From positions 131,675 through 195,674 of the forward strand of contig CAJNOP010000032.1 in NCBI GenBank assembly GCA_905250075.1: 64,000 nucleotides of DNA, read 5' to 3'. The translations under genes and the position numbers were made by a program. The notes below the pieces were generated by a model. It saw only the letters and a program-made list of their open reading frames with translations, was not told where the DNA came from and did not search any database. Positions 22,170 through 34,437 of the stretch are shown in pieces (within the stretch, counting starts at the first letter, position 1; every line of letters begins with the position of its first letter). The DNA is from Rotaria sp. Silwood1 (lineage: Eukaryota > Rotifera > Eurotatoria > Philodinida > Philodinidae).

Positions 22170-24634
22170 TTTTTATTCTTAAAGGTTAATAATAATGATG
22201 AGTTTGTTGATTTATTCGTGTATAGGGATACTTGTTATTCGTCAGAAAGTAGAAGAAATATTATTAGTTCTACTAGAAAATGTACAGTCTTATTATCCGT
22301 TTTGATAATAGAACGACGCAATTGAGAGAAAAGGAAAGCTTTTCCTTGCAACAAGCGTAGGAAAAAAACGACCGAATAACTTGTTGTACAAGAATAGAAA
22401 AAAGAAAATATAAGAATAGCACAGTGTGGAAGAATATAGAGATGTGTAACCTAATATATAGATCGACACTTTAGCATTGATACTGCCAAAAATGTATAAC
22501 TTTTCTTTTTGTGTTATTCCTTTTACTATAATCAATAAAAATGCGATGTGATATTACAAAAAAACTTCATTAATCATTTGATTGAGAAAATATATATCTT
22601 ATAATATCTTGATAGTTTATGAATGTTTAGGTGTTGTTTTTGAAATTAAGAAATAGGGTGTACTTTTTTTTTCGTTTAATCAACAAAAGAAAACAATACA
22701 TTAATGCTTTATACATGTATTAAAGATTTCATGTTTACGTCTAGTGAATAGATTCGTTAAAAATTAAAAATCTGTGTACTTAATACAACTGAGAAAACAA
22801 AACAAAAAGAAAACATATTTCATGACATATTTTATATGTAGGCTTAATTTTTTCTTATGTCGTACAAAGTATTTATCATGCACTGACGCGATTTCGACAT
22901 AGGAAGTGTTTCTTGTAGAAAAAAATAACTAGTTTATTTCAAATAAGGAAATATTTATTCATTCAAAACTTTCAGTAAGATAAAATTACGCTTCAACATT
23001 TCAATAAACATGAAAAAAACATTTTTTGTAGGTTACTTCTATACTAACAATGGAAAGTCATGTACTGTAAATTAAAGCAATTTCTGATATTTGGATCAAG
23101 TGAATACTCTCACTATCAAACTAATTCTCTTAAAATATACGCTAGCTATAGCGCATACACTCCAAGATATTTAAATTTCCGAGTATATACAGTCAACGAT
23201 ATGTGCCCTTACTAGGGTTCGGATCTAAGAAGATTGCTCCCGATTAACTCTACTTGTTTGAGAAATATGTAGAGTGCGTTAGTGACCAAATCTAAAAAGT
23301 CAGAAAATAGTACTGTATATTGTAAATACTTGGAAATTGGAATTTTTCGTTCTGCATAGACCATAGATAGTTCATATTTTAAAAAAGTTAGTTTGAAAGT
23401 AATAGTTAACTTACAGTACACGACTCTCGATTGTAGATCACTTTTTATTTTTATGACAACAATTTGTATCTATGAATCCTTATAGATACATCTTGCCAAT
23501 TCAAGCACAAATTTGTCATCATATATGTAATAATACCGATCAGATTATTTTCTCATAAATGAATCAATTCATTACATGAACATGTATCTCAAATATACCA
23601 TTCTCAAGCATATATATAAGTCAAATCTCTTTATTGATTTTGTCATCATTTATTTTATTCAAAATATTATTCTCAGATCTGCGGACATGTTTGAATGATT
23701 TTTATAAACGAATGAAAAAAAAACAAAAAATTTCTAAATCAAACAAATGCCATTTTTTTACTTTTTCTTTTTCTTGAAAAGACGTTTGGATAAAGAAAAA
23801 CAAACTTGAAAAAAAACACTACCACTATTCAATCCGTTATGTTCTTGCGCTCCATGCGATTATACAAAAACAAACAAAACAAAAAGTATTCGGCATCTGT
23901 GTTTTTTTTATTGGGTGCAAATAAAAGAGAGAGAGAGAGAGAAAAAAATAAGGAAGGCGTATGATCACAATAAAACAGAAACAAAATCTAATACAAAAGG
24001 CAATTTTTTCTTTAGTAAGCGTAAACCCATTAGAATGCTAGAAAGTAAATTTTCGTATTGAGTGTATCAGTGTTTTCAATTACTTTTCTTTATAGATGAA
24101 AAAAACATCTTGATTCAAAATTCTTTACATTTGTTTTTGATCGAAAAAAACACAGTAAACAGTAAGAACTTATGATGAAACAATCATAAAACACATCAGC
24201 TTGAGTTGGAAATGATATGTATGAGACCAATTTTGTTGTTTTCGGTCTCGATAGTTACTTTTTCAGTTCTCACCTTCCGGAGAGAACTATTTCAAAATGT
24301 ATTCGTATCACATCTAAAAAATTCTTCAATGCTAGCTTTTGATTTATTTAATCGACACTCTTTTGAATTATATTCTAACTAGTACGATTTATAAGATAAT
24401 TCACTTGACAACAATAGAATATTTTACAGATAATATTTAGTTCTAATTCTAAAAATTTTTTCTCGAAGATTCGATCTTGTCCTCAACAACTTCTCGTTCT
24501 CGTAGTATAGCAGGTCTGTCGTTGGTGAATAGTCTTGTTTTCACTATTAATTGATAATAATTATATTTTAAAAAATTGTGTTTCAGATTTAAAAAAATCC
24601 TAGCATCTCTATAATTTATTTGTCATAAGCAACA
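22170..24634. other. Divergent intergenic region
   Basis: This separates the smoothelin-motif gene (-) from the CAP gene (+), so both promoters should be here. A (GA)n run lies at about 23929-23942. No gene or RNA is recognised. Confidence 0.45.
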
Positions 24635-25536
24635 ATGAGTGGTAGTTCAAATGATGTCTTTGGTGATTTTGCGAATTTTTTCAAACAACTTTTTGCATTG
24701 GATACACCCGATCAAATAGGTTCATTTTTTCAACAATATTGGTATGTTTGGTTAATCCTATCGATTGGTGTTGTTGCACTTATTACGGCAAATGTACTTA
24801 TATGTTGCTACTTCTGTCATCATCGAAAATTAAATGAAATTGATCCTAAAACAGGTGAAAAACGTTTACATAATAAAGATTGGGGTATTGCAAAACCAAC
24901 ACAAACATTATTTATACCAATTGAACGAAATACACAGGAAGAAGCAGAAAATCCATTAATGATTGACGAGCTTGATGACTCAAAATTTGCTGTTGAAGCA
25001 TTAATGTCTCATAATCAACATCGTTTACAACATGGTGCAGCACCATTACAACAAAATGAATATTTAAATAAAGCAGCAACAGATTGGGCACGTGAATTAG
25101 TTAAAATGAATCAACTTAAACATAGTCCTGATCAATGGAGACGTTATAAAGGATCAGTATTGGGTGAAAATTTAGCTTATTTTATTGGACCTGTACTTAA
25201 AGGTGATCGTCTTACTGAGATATGGTATAGAGAATCTCAACGACATGATTTTAATGCTGATTTACAAGAAAATAGTCTTCATTTTTCACAATTAGTTTGG
25301 AAAAGTACAAAAGAAGTTGGTTTTGGTCGTTGTCAAACACAAGATAAAAAACAATGGTAAATTTTGTTTGTTTTTCTTTTTTTTGTTTTGGACATCGAAA
25401 AAAATATATATATTTATATGGTTTTTTTTTGTTTAGGTATGGTGTGGCACTTTACTATCCACCTGGTAACTTTCCAAATCAATATGCAACAAATGTACAA
25501 GCTCGTAGTGCACTTGAAGACCATCGTCTTGCTTAA
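24635..25536 (+). CDS. Membrane-anchored CAP-domain protein (GAPR-1/GLIPR2-like)
   Basis: Exons 24635-25356 and 25437-25536 join within the codon for Trp241 and give 273 residues. There is no cleavable signal peptide. A single hydrophobic segment at about 37-60 is followed by a cysteine/histidine-rich CCYFCHHRK stretch, so it is probably a membrane-anchored protein. The CAP domain runs from about 115 to the end. It keeps the characteristic set: His163 (LKHSP), Glu178 (GENLAYF), a Glu in TEIWYRE and His216 (HFSQLVW), then GVALYYPPGNF. Family members occur as secreted venom/CRISP proteins and as the Golgi-associated GAPR-1; sequence style is closest to the latter. An N-terminal membrane anchor is unusual for that group. 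AATAAA lies at 25668-25673. Confidence 0.9.
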
Positions 25537-26970
25537 ATATCAATAGAAAAAGCCGTTTTTTCGAAGAAAATGTATACAAATTTGATTTTGGTTGATGGTT
25601 GATTATTATTATTATTATTTTTTGATTTCTGTATATAAAACAAAGGTTGAGAGGCAACAATTGTTGAAATAAATGAATGGTGCAGATTCTTTTTTTTCAA
25701 AAAAACAAAAGAAAGACGTGTGAGAGAAAAGAAAATAAACACTCACACCCACATCGTCAGGACGTCAGATCGTTTGCTTTCCTTGAAATTTAAACAGCTG
25801 ATTTGATAAGAACTGGTTTGTTTTAACTATTTTCTATTAAACATTCAAGTAATTGACTTAATGATTTCACTTTTTGAAAGTAATATGGACATATTACTCT
25901 TAATTTAAGTGAATGTGTTTTAATATTTGATCTGCAATTCATAGGGATCTTTTAGGTATAATTATCTGAAAATTGTTGAGACCTATATGAATATTTTATT
26001 TGAAATCGTTAGAGAAGTATTTGATTATAATATTAATTACAACTCTTAGTTCATACCTTGGCATTTAAAAGAAATATCATAATATGCTATCTGTAAACAT
26101 TTAATAACTTTCAGAACACATTATTTGTTACTTTAGAAAGAATCCTAGTATAATGTCTATTTGTAACCATTTGAACACTAAGCTTATATTTTTTTTTGGG
26201 AGATCGCTAGGAGTACTGCATCTAAATTTTCAATAACTATCTTCATATCACATCTGAGTTTTTGGGAGTAATTTGAACATGGTACAAGGACAATAGAGCC
26301 GATAGTTATTACAGTTATCTGTTTCTCAATAGGACATAGGATGTTGGATCTACAATTATGACATGTATTCTTTTATTCTTCTCAGTTTTATTTAGTTATT
26401 AAATGATTTTTGAATCATTGAAATTGAATTCAAGTTTATTACGGAATTTCTCCAAATAATAAAAAGCTTTTGAGGCGAGGCTTGTGTCAATAGATAAAGA
26501 CAAATGGGAGTAGACAAAACCTACAATGATTCGTGTTTTTGTCGATTTCTTTTCGGTTGGTGATAATTTTTCAATTTAGTGTAGAATATGTCATAAAAAA
26601 ACGACTGTCTTCTTTTCCACCTTATACTTCTCTGATCATACATAGAAATTTTCATCTAAAACTAATTTTTTTATTTATTGCAATAACAAGTATAGACTTG
26701 ATGAAACTTCAGTATACGATTATTGTGATAAAATCTTTTCATAAGCACAATTTTAAGTCAAAATGGCAATATTGGATTTTTATAAAGACATACCCTACAA
26801 ATACTAAAAAAATTGTCATCAATCAAAAAGAAGTCGACAAAGAAACGAATCATATTAGATTTTTGCCCATTCTCATTTGACTCTATTTAATGATACATGT
26901 CTCGTCTCAAGAAGTTTTTTATCCCTTGAAGAAATGTCTTTATCAGTGATCAAGAACAGCAGTAATTTTC
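25537..26970. other. Intergenic, no gene seen
   Basis: 3' UTR of the CAP gene with an (ATT)n run at 25602-25619, then AT-rich DNA. The frame at 26533-26880 has no recognisable features and is treated as chance. Confidence 0.4.
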
Positions 26971-26974
26971 ATTC

Positions 26975-27079
26975 TTAGTTGTCTGGGATGGTTTCGTCAT
27001 ATTGAGTGTCTTTTTCTATCATTTGCTTCGCTCTAGGATACACATAGCTAGTAGCCATAGAACCACCTGATTCGAACAA
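26975..27079 (-). other. Possible orphan terminal exon
   Basis: Read on the minus strand this is open for about 35 codons, with protein-like sequence including GGSMATSYVYPRAKQMIEKD and ending in a TAA at 26977-26975. A possible acceptor (TTCGAATCAG) lies at its start. No partner exon or family was found, so it may be a remnant or chance. Confidence 0.2.
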
Positions 27080-27535
27080 ATCTCACTATCATATAAAATA
27101 ATGGATGTTTATGTTTCGTTTCTCTCGTAGACTTTCATTTTAAATAAAAGCTGAGTGTTATGCTTTTGTTTAAATTCAAAAAGAATCCATATAGACCCAT
27201 GTATATGTCACATTGATTATTCTGAGATGCCTTGCAAGGTAAAAATGTTTGTATTCGTACTGTTTTATTTCTCATATAACAATAATATGTGATCAGAAAT
27301 ATGGTTAATGAAGTGAAAATTTGAATATGTTTTTTTGATACAAAAATTATTTGTTATTGTTAGACATAAAAAGCATACATTCGACAGCACTTTATTATCT
27401 TACGTAAAAACTGGGTGCTCAGATGTTGTCTTTATCTCCTTACATATAAACGAACGAGTTAACAAATAGAGTCATCATTCTTATCTATTTATATTATTTG
27501 ATTTTTTATCATCATCCATTTCTTCACTGACTAAA

Positions 27536-29124
27536 ATGACAACAGTAAAACTAAGCGAAAGTTGGTCTCAAGTTTTACTAGATAAAGTTGTGTTTGTAAC
27601 AGGTGCTGGTGGAGGTATTGGCTCTGCTATTTCTCATACATGTGCATTGCATGGTGCTCGAGTAGTAGTATCTGATATTAATAAGGCAGCTGCAGATAAA
27701 GTAGTGACTGACATTCTTGGCAATCAAAATGAAGCATCGGATCGAATAATGAGTTTAGAACTTGATACAGTTGATGAACAAGCCATTGAACAAGCAGTAA
27801 AAAAAGTCGTGGATAAATGGGGTACAATTCATGTACTCGTCAATGCGTACGTATGAATATACTCAATCGAAGAAACAGTAGAGCTGAATGTGAATCATGT
27901 AAAATTTTAATTAAGTCTTTTGTTTATTCTTTAGTGCAGCTGATTTTACTTTGGGTTTAATTGAAAATGTTTCAGCTGATGCTTGGTCGCATATTTTCAA
28001 TGTAAATGTTCGTGGTTATGCGTTAATGATTAAACATATTGTACCTTTGCTCAAACAGCAACGTTCAGGTTCCATTATTCAATTTGGTAGTATAAGCGGT
28101 TTAATTGCTCAAGCTGGTTTTGTACCATATAATACTACGAAAGCAGCTGTAATACAAATGACACGAAATATAGCACTCGATTTGGGTCCATATAATATTC
28201 GATGCAATTCTATCTCTCCTGGTTGTATCGGTACGTTTTACTATAGACTATTGTTTGGGATTTTACAAATAAGTATAGTTATAGACACAAATTAAGAGTG
28301 ATTATATTTTTAAGTCTTCTTCTCGATGTTAGTAGCTAGCAAGAATTTATAGAAAAGCATTTGTATAGCTGAAAGAATTCTCTGTTAGGATTGATACGTC
28401 CAAAGATTCCAGCAAAACTGCTTGGGTGAAGGTCTATCGAAAACTAAGATCCTGAAAATCAGCTTTCTGATTTGCATTTAGAGATTTCAATAAAAGACTT
28501 TATTTTATAGAACAAATGATTCTAAATTCATGTTTGATCACTCCATGAGCTTTCTTTGAGCTGGACGCTTTCGAGCCTTGTGTAAATTACAAGCAGTTCA
28601 ATGAGAAAAGATCATGGAGAGATGATCGAACGCTTCTCATTGTGCTTAGAATCATTTGTTCCATCAAATATAACTTTTTCCTAAAAGCTTTGAATAGAGA
28701 CAAGAAGGCTGATTTTAAAGGTCTCGATTTTTCGTAGATTCTCATCCAAGAAGTTCCACTGAAGTTTTCAAGTGTGTCAGCCATGATGGAGAATTCTTTC
28801 ACCTACACAAATGTCTGTTTTAGATTTTCTCTAGCTATAATCATCGAGAAGAAAATTTAAAAATACAATTGCTCTAAAATTTTGTCCACCACTATACATG
28901 TATATGCCAGTCATATTATAGAAACACCACCAATCTTGCAACTGGCGGCTTCGAGAAATCTAACAATGGAACAATTTGTTCAAAATCGAGCAGAAACTCA
29001 ATGCATCCAGCGTATAGGAACACCACAAGAAATAGCAAATATGGTTGTTTTTCTTGCTTCGGATTTATGTCCATTTATTACAGGCGCTAACTTAACAGCA
29101 GATGGAGGTTATACTACTATTTAA
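27536..29124 (+). CDS. Classical short-chain dehydrogenase/reductase (FabG-like)
   Basis: Exons 27536-27846, 27935-28230 and 28922-29124 join in frame and encode 269 residues. The Rossmann cofactor motif is TGAGGGIG (22-29). The usual NNAG is LVNAAAD here. The catalytic set is S156 (FGSISG), Y169 and K173 (YNTTK). The C-terminus GANLTADGGYTT is typical of classical SDRs that reduce or oxidise small alcohols/ketones; substrate cannot be told. Intron 1 is 88 bases. Intron 2 is 691 bases because it holds a palindromic element. AATAAA lies at 29169-29174. It converges with the retinol-dehydrogenase-like gene at 29759. Confidence 0.93.
28368..28803. mobile_element. Foldback element in SDR intron 2
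   Basis: The ends read GCTGAAAGAATTCTC and (other strand) GGTGAAAGAATTCTC, each flanked by TA (28366-28367 and 28804-28805). Internal parts also pair, for example GAACAAATGATTCTAA against TTAGAATCATTTGTTC. Length is 436 bases, non-coding. Removing it would leave an intron of about 253 bases. Confidence 0.82.
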
Positions 29125-29758
29125 GACATACATGGTTACATAATCATTGCCGTAATCTACTAGTTAGAAATAAAGATTTTCTTTCATTTGATTATTATAA
29201 TTATAACTATCAATAAAACAGCGGATAATAACTTATATTCTTCATTTAAAATAAAATTTTTTTTTAGAATTCCCTCAACAATTCAAAAAGTGCTAGCATA
29301 AGAGATATTATAGACATAGGATGTCGAGGTAGTCGTGCTTTCGTGGTATCCATACCAGATGCGATGTTCTGAGTGCGATTTCTACTCAACTATCAGACAC
29401 ATATCTGTCTCGATGTGGGTGCTAAAGAAACACACATATATGTCGTCTCTCTCAATAAGAGTGCTGTGATGAGTTATTCACGAAATTCAGACTAAGGTTA
29501 GGATGGAAGCGATATTGAAGTGATCGTAGAACATGAGTTAAATGTTTATATAGTATTTTTATAATTGTTAAAGACATGAGAAAGGCGTTGAGAAGTTATG
29601 CATAGACGATTGAAACTTGAAACTTAAGTTGCATTCAATTCACTTGACTTGCTTATTTAATAACTAGAAAAGTAATCAATCAATTGAAAATATATGCTTG
29701 AAAATCATTTATTAAAAAAACCTATAGAAAAAAAATGTAAAAATGTTCATAAAATTGT
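29125..29758. other. Short convergent spacer
   Basis: This contains the 3' ends of two convergent genes and a GATGTGGG patch near 29412. No gene is supported. Confidence 0.5.
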
Positions 29759-30930
29759 TTATTTATCTTCAATATCCTTAAGTTTTTCATTAATAACTTT
29801 CTCTGAATAATCCCACCATGCACTAGCTATTTCATCATTTTCTACGTATTTATTAGCTACTGGTATTGGTTGACAATCAGCATGATATGCACCAGGTTTA
29901 GCATCATCTGATAATGCACAATAAAGATTTGTTTGTGCTCCTTCTAATGGTGTTTTAAATAATAAATATCTTATTGGTTTTGCTAATGTGCGTATATTTG
30001 TACTAACACTTATATGTCTATCTAATGGTGTATTGACGCCACCGGGATGTACCGAATAAGAACATATTTTATGTGATGCATTAAAACGTCGTTGAAGTTC
30101 ACGAGTAAATAAAATATTTGCTGATTTACTTAATGAATAAGCTGACCATCGTTGATATGTATTTGGATTACACATTTGAGTATAATGAGCTGCATCACAG
30201 GGTACTTGCCATAGGGCATGACCAAGAGAAGAAACATTAACAATACGTGATGAATTAAGACGTGGTAAAAGAAGTTTCGTAAAATAAAAATGACCAAAAT
30301 GATTAGTACCCATTTGTAATTCAAATCCATCTTTAGTTTTTGAGTAAGGACAAGCCATAACACCAGCATTATTAATTAGAGCTGTTATCGTTCTATTTCT
30401 ATACATTAAAAACAAGATAAGAGGAAAAAAAAAGATAAATGAAAACGAAATACATACGGATCTTCATTTTTCATAAATTCTTCAACACATGATTTTATTG
30501 ATTGTAAATCAGATAAATCAAGTATGTAACCAACAACATTAGCTGATGATCGTGCTGATTTTTGTACATCAGCAACAGCTTCAGCCAAATTTCCTCGACG
30601 TGCAAACAGAATCACTCGTGCACCTCGTTTTGCCAATTCAATTGCCGTTTCTTTACCGATTCCACCAGCAGCACCAGTAATTAAAAATGTTTGTCCTTCT
30701 AGATCAACACTTTGAATATCTGTAAATTGACCACCTCGAGCCCACCATCTCATAAGAAAGAATACAGCAATAAAATATAATAAAAGATATAAATAATTTG
30801 CTGACAACCATGTCCAAATGAATGATGGTAGCAAAATAGAATAAGCCGACAAAAATAAAATAAGAATTGAAGAAACGAAAGTTAACAACGATCGTACTTC
30901 TGGTTGACGAAGTATAGTTACAAGGATCAT
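29759..30930 (-). CDS. Retinol dehydrogenase 11-14-like SDR, membrane-anchored
   Basis: Exons 30930-30458 and 30398-29759 (59-base intron) encode 370 residues. Two hydrophobic segments, about 14-34 and 44-62, precede the catalytic domain and would anchor it to a membrane, probably the ER. The SDR motifs are TGAAGGIG (85-92), NNAG (167-170), S214/S215 in NVSSLG and Y245-K249 (YSLSK). The stretch from GFELQMGTNHFGHF to LLLPRL is characteristic of the RDH11-14 group, which use NADP(H) to interconvert retinol/retinal and other lipids. Substrate here is unknown. The start is the first in-frame ATG (MILVTIL); the upstream frame opens only with TTG. The double N-terminal anchor is longer than in most family members. 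Confidence 0.9.
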
Positions 30931-33285
30931 TATGTACTGAACAACGTTGAGAGAGTAGAAGGAAAGACATATTGTACAGCATACATTTTGTATCCAGTAA
31001 AAATGAGACAAGATGACTCTACAGAAAATAGAAGATTTTAATTAGTAATTATCTTTCTTTTTAGTTTTGAATAAAAAAAATTGACAATCGATTTTAATCG
31101 TTTACTTTAAAATTGTTTTGCTCCAAATCTTTTTCATTAGTGACATCTATTAATATACTGTGGACACTAGAGACTTATCTAGTTCGTTCAAAACGGATAT
31201 CATTTATGATCTTTTTGTTGACAGTAAACACTGGCAAAACGGCAACTTACATCGGCAGTCGTATAATGTTCCATTACTTCACATAAGCCCGTCCGTATTT
31301 CCTGCTTCCAGTATCACAATGATATGTGAGCAGTATCTTTTAAATTGCCAACGTCACTCTTCTTATCAAAGCTTTGCTAATTACTTCTTAATCAAACATT
31401 AAGATGTATCGAGTTTTCTTACTCAGATTAGTCACTTCGTATTACTGTAAACGACGGTTTTTATGCTACATTGTGCCTTTATAGTAAGGTCAATATTACT
31501 AACGGTATTATTTTGTCAGGATAGTACGTATAGATATCGTTCAATTTATTGTGTTTTTCACCGATCTAAAAACATTCCCGGCTATTTGCCTTCGATATTT
31601 ACTACATTAAACATATAATATGAATAATACAGTAAAACACATTTTACGATGTTCATTTTCATTATATCAACAAAAATATCTTGTCATGTGTTGTTGTTGT
31701 ATGCTTCATTTCGTTTATTCAATTTCTATTTTCTTCATGTTTACTATAGCAAAAGAAATATTTTTTTTTTCTTTTGTCTACTCATCACACTATGAGTCCC
31801 GTACTTTTCGGTCGTTTATCGATCTATTTTCATATGAAAAATCAAGTATTGTCTTTATTCAGTTAATGTCCAACAGCGTTTCTTTATCTTGAAAAGTACC
31901 ATATTTTAAAATTTTAATTTTATCATCTAATAAAACTTTTATTTCTCTTATCATGACTCATGACATTAGCAGTTCTCCAAATGCCATTAAAAGTGCATGA
32001 TCATCTTCTGCAAACATAAATTCACTGACATGAAAGGGACATACTCTTTTATTTTTGAATCTAACTAAATTTTCTACCAGCAATGTAGCATGTACATATA
32101 GGTTTCAGGCAAAGTTGAGATTTAGACAAAATTAAATAGAACTTTTCAAAGATTTAAAAATCAAGAAAAAATCGAAAAGAATGAAAGTCCAGGTCAGTGA
32201 TTGAATCCAGTGACCAAATTTTTCTAGTTTTGAGCAAAGTTGATCATCGGATTACGCTTGCAAGTTCCTACCATCTTCCCGAGTTTTTCGACGAGACAAC
32301 GGCCTGTATTTCTCGATTTGAAAATAGAGAAGTGAACTCATACATTTATATCAAATTATGTTTAACTTGAATTGCTGTTTAGTTGAATCTAAGAAGTTGT
32401 AGAGTTTACCAATAGATTCCATTGAAATCTAGTTTATCGTAGGAGAAAACATATTTAACTGTCGGACACTGTTCGACTTCACATTAAGGCTATGAGTAGG
32501 CATTGGTGAGACTAAGAAAATCTTACAATAATTCCGACCTACGGTCTACTATTAAATAGTGATGACTATTTGAATGAAATTTTTACAGAGATCAAGGTAT
32601 TATTGGAGAATTCGAAACAAAGATTTTCAAGTTGAAATTATATCTATAGCAAGTATGCCTTAGCCTAATTAAAAACTTCATCAAAATAGTCATAACTCAT
32701 CATTAGTAGATTATGAACCTGAATCATAGTCATAATGCTCAAAAGCTTAATATGTTGATTTAGTTGTTCATAAAAAAATATTTTCGAACATCATTTTCTG
32801 ATGCCGACACAGAAGAAACCATTCGTGCATAGATTAGACTATGAATTAATGAAAACAAATATTCTATCTGTTTAAAAAGTAACAAGTATGTACTGTTTTT
32901 TTACTGGAATTTTTTCTAAATAAAAGTGACTGATTAAAAACACAAAACGTGCTTAAGTAACTTATACTTGAAAATTATTGAAAAGCAAAACAGACATACA
33001 TATTCATTTACATTGATTCTTTTAATTTGTCAATGTCAACGACTACTAGCGACCTACTCATTATATCGCATAAAAACAATAATTGGTTATTTTTACAAAC
33101 AAATAAAAGACAAAATAATTTAGAGTCGCTACAATCAATAATTAGTTTTATTTCATCATCCATATCACATTCTAGAACATTGATTATTACTCAGCAAGTC
33201 TATTTTCCTATATACAAATATATATATAGATGCATTTAAAATAAATTTATTTGATTATTTTCTTAATAGATTAAAACAAAAGAAA
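30931..33285. other. Divergent intergenic region
   Basis: This separates the RDH-like gene (-) from GHITM (+), so it should hold both promoters. CTTAATAG at about 33262-33269 just before the GHITM start could be a 5' UTR splice acceptor. No other gene is supported; several short frames have no protein-like features. Confidence 0.45.
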
Positions 33286-34437
33286 ATGTTACCTTTACTT
33301 GCTCGTTTACCAACAATGCGTTTAAGTTCATCAGCATCGCTTCGATTATTGAAGCGAACTCAATCAATTGCTGTTAATCAACGAGCATCAAATCGACAAC
33401 AACAAGCACTTATTCGAGGAGGAATAGCTCTTGTTGCCGTCGGTGGTGCTGGATATTTACTTAATAAAGTAAAAACAAAAGAAAATTTAAGAAATTTATC
33501 TATTATATTCGTATATATTTAGGTTCTTAATACTCCAACTGTTGGTGTACCAGGTACTATAACACAACCGAAACAAATGTCATTTGCTGATGCAGTTGAA
33601 GCCAATCGAGCTTTTTCTCCTGTTGTTAAAGAACATTTACGTTCAACTTATGCTCATTTTGCTGGTGGTCTTGCAATGACAGGAACATTTGCCTATATTT
33701 TTCATCGAACTGGATGGTCAACACGAATTATGACGAGTAAGAAGTTTTTATTTTTTTTTAAATACATAATAATACAAACAAACAAAAAAAAACAAATCCT
33801 TTATTCTTTTTTTATTTCTAGTGAATAAATGGGCATATTTGGGTGTATCTCTTCTTGGTACACTTGGTGCTTTATTTGCAACACAAGCTATTGATGATCG
33901 ACAAAATCCAGGACTTAAATATACAACATGGGCAATATTTAATGGTGCTATGGGTTTGTCATTAGCACCTATTTGTTTTATGCAACCAGCTTTAATTGCT
34001 CGTGCTGCTCTTATGACAACTGGTATTGTTGGTTCAATTAGTGCTGTTGGTATGACAGCACGACGTGAACAATATTTATGGTTAGGAGGTCCCTTGAGTA
34101 AGTGCTAAGAAATTGTATGTTTATTAGAAAAAAATCTTCATTTAATATTCTAGTGGCTGGTCTTGTTGCTGTATGTCTTGCTTCGATTGGATCTGTTGCT
34201 TTACCAGCTACAGCTATTCGTACTCTATCTGTACTTCAAAATGTTTCACTTTATGGTGGACTTGCTGTTTTTTCTGGTTTTGTATTATGGGATACTAAAA
34301 AGATCATTGCACACGCAGAAAATGCTTATAGTACAAGACAATTATCACCCATCAATGATGCAATTGGAATATATCTGGATTTTATTAATTTATTCATCAG
34401 AATTCTTATGATCATGAATAATCGTCGACGAAAATAA
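33286..34437 (+). CDS. GHITM/TMBIM5: mitochondrial BAX-inhibitor-motif membrane protein
   Basis: Exons 33286-33468, 33523-33736, 33822-34097 and 34154-34437 join in frame and encode 318 residues; the three introns are 54, 85 and 56 bases. The N-terminus (MLPLLARLPT, then MRLSSSASLRLLKRTQ) is Arg/Ser-rich and acid-free, as expected of a mitochondrial presequence. It is followed by a short membrane segment (GIALVAVGGAGYLL) and the BAX inhibitor-1 domain, with about six further helices. The blocks AHFAGGLAMTG, LYGGLAVFSGFVLWDT and NDAIGIYLDFINLF fit GHITM closely. In animals this protein acts in the inner membrane as a cation/proton exchanger affecting cristae and cytochrome c retention. AATAAA lies at 34513-34518. 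Confidence 0.93.

Noticed and set aside
26533..26880. 115-codon frame (+)
   Set aside because: Ile/Lys/Phe-rich chance composition, no signal, motif or splice context.
31900..32770. Search for a foldback in the RDH-GHITM intergenic region
   Set aside because: The two halves do not pair when compared by eye.
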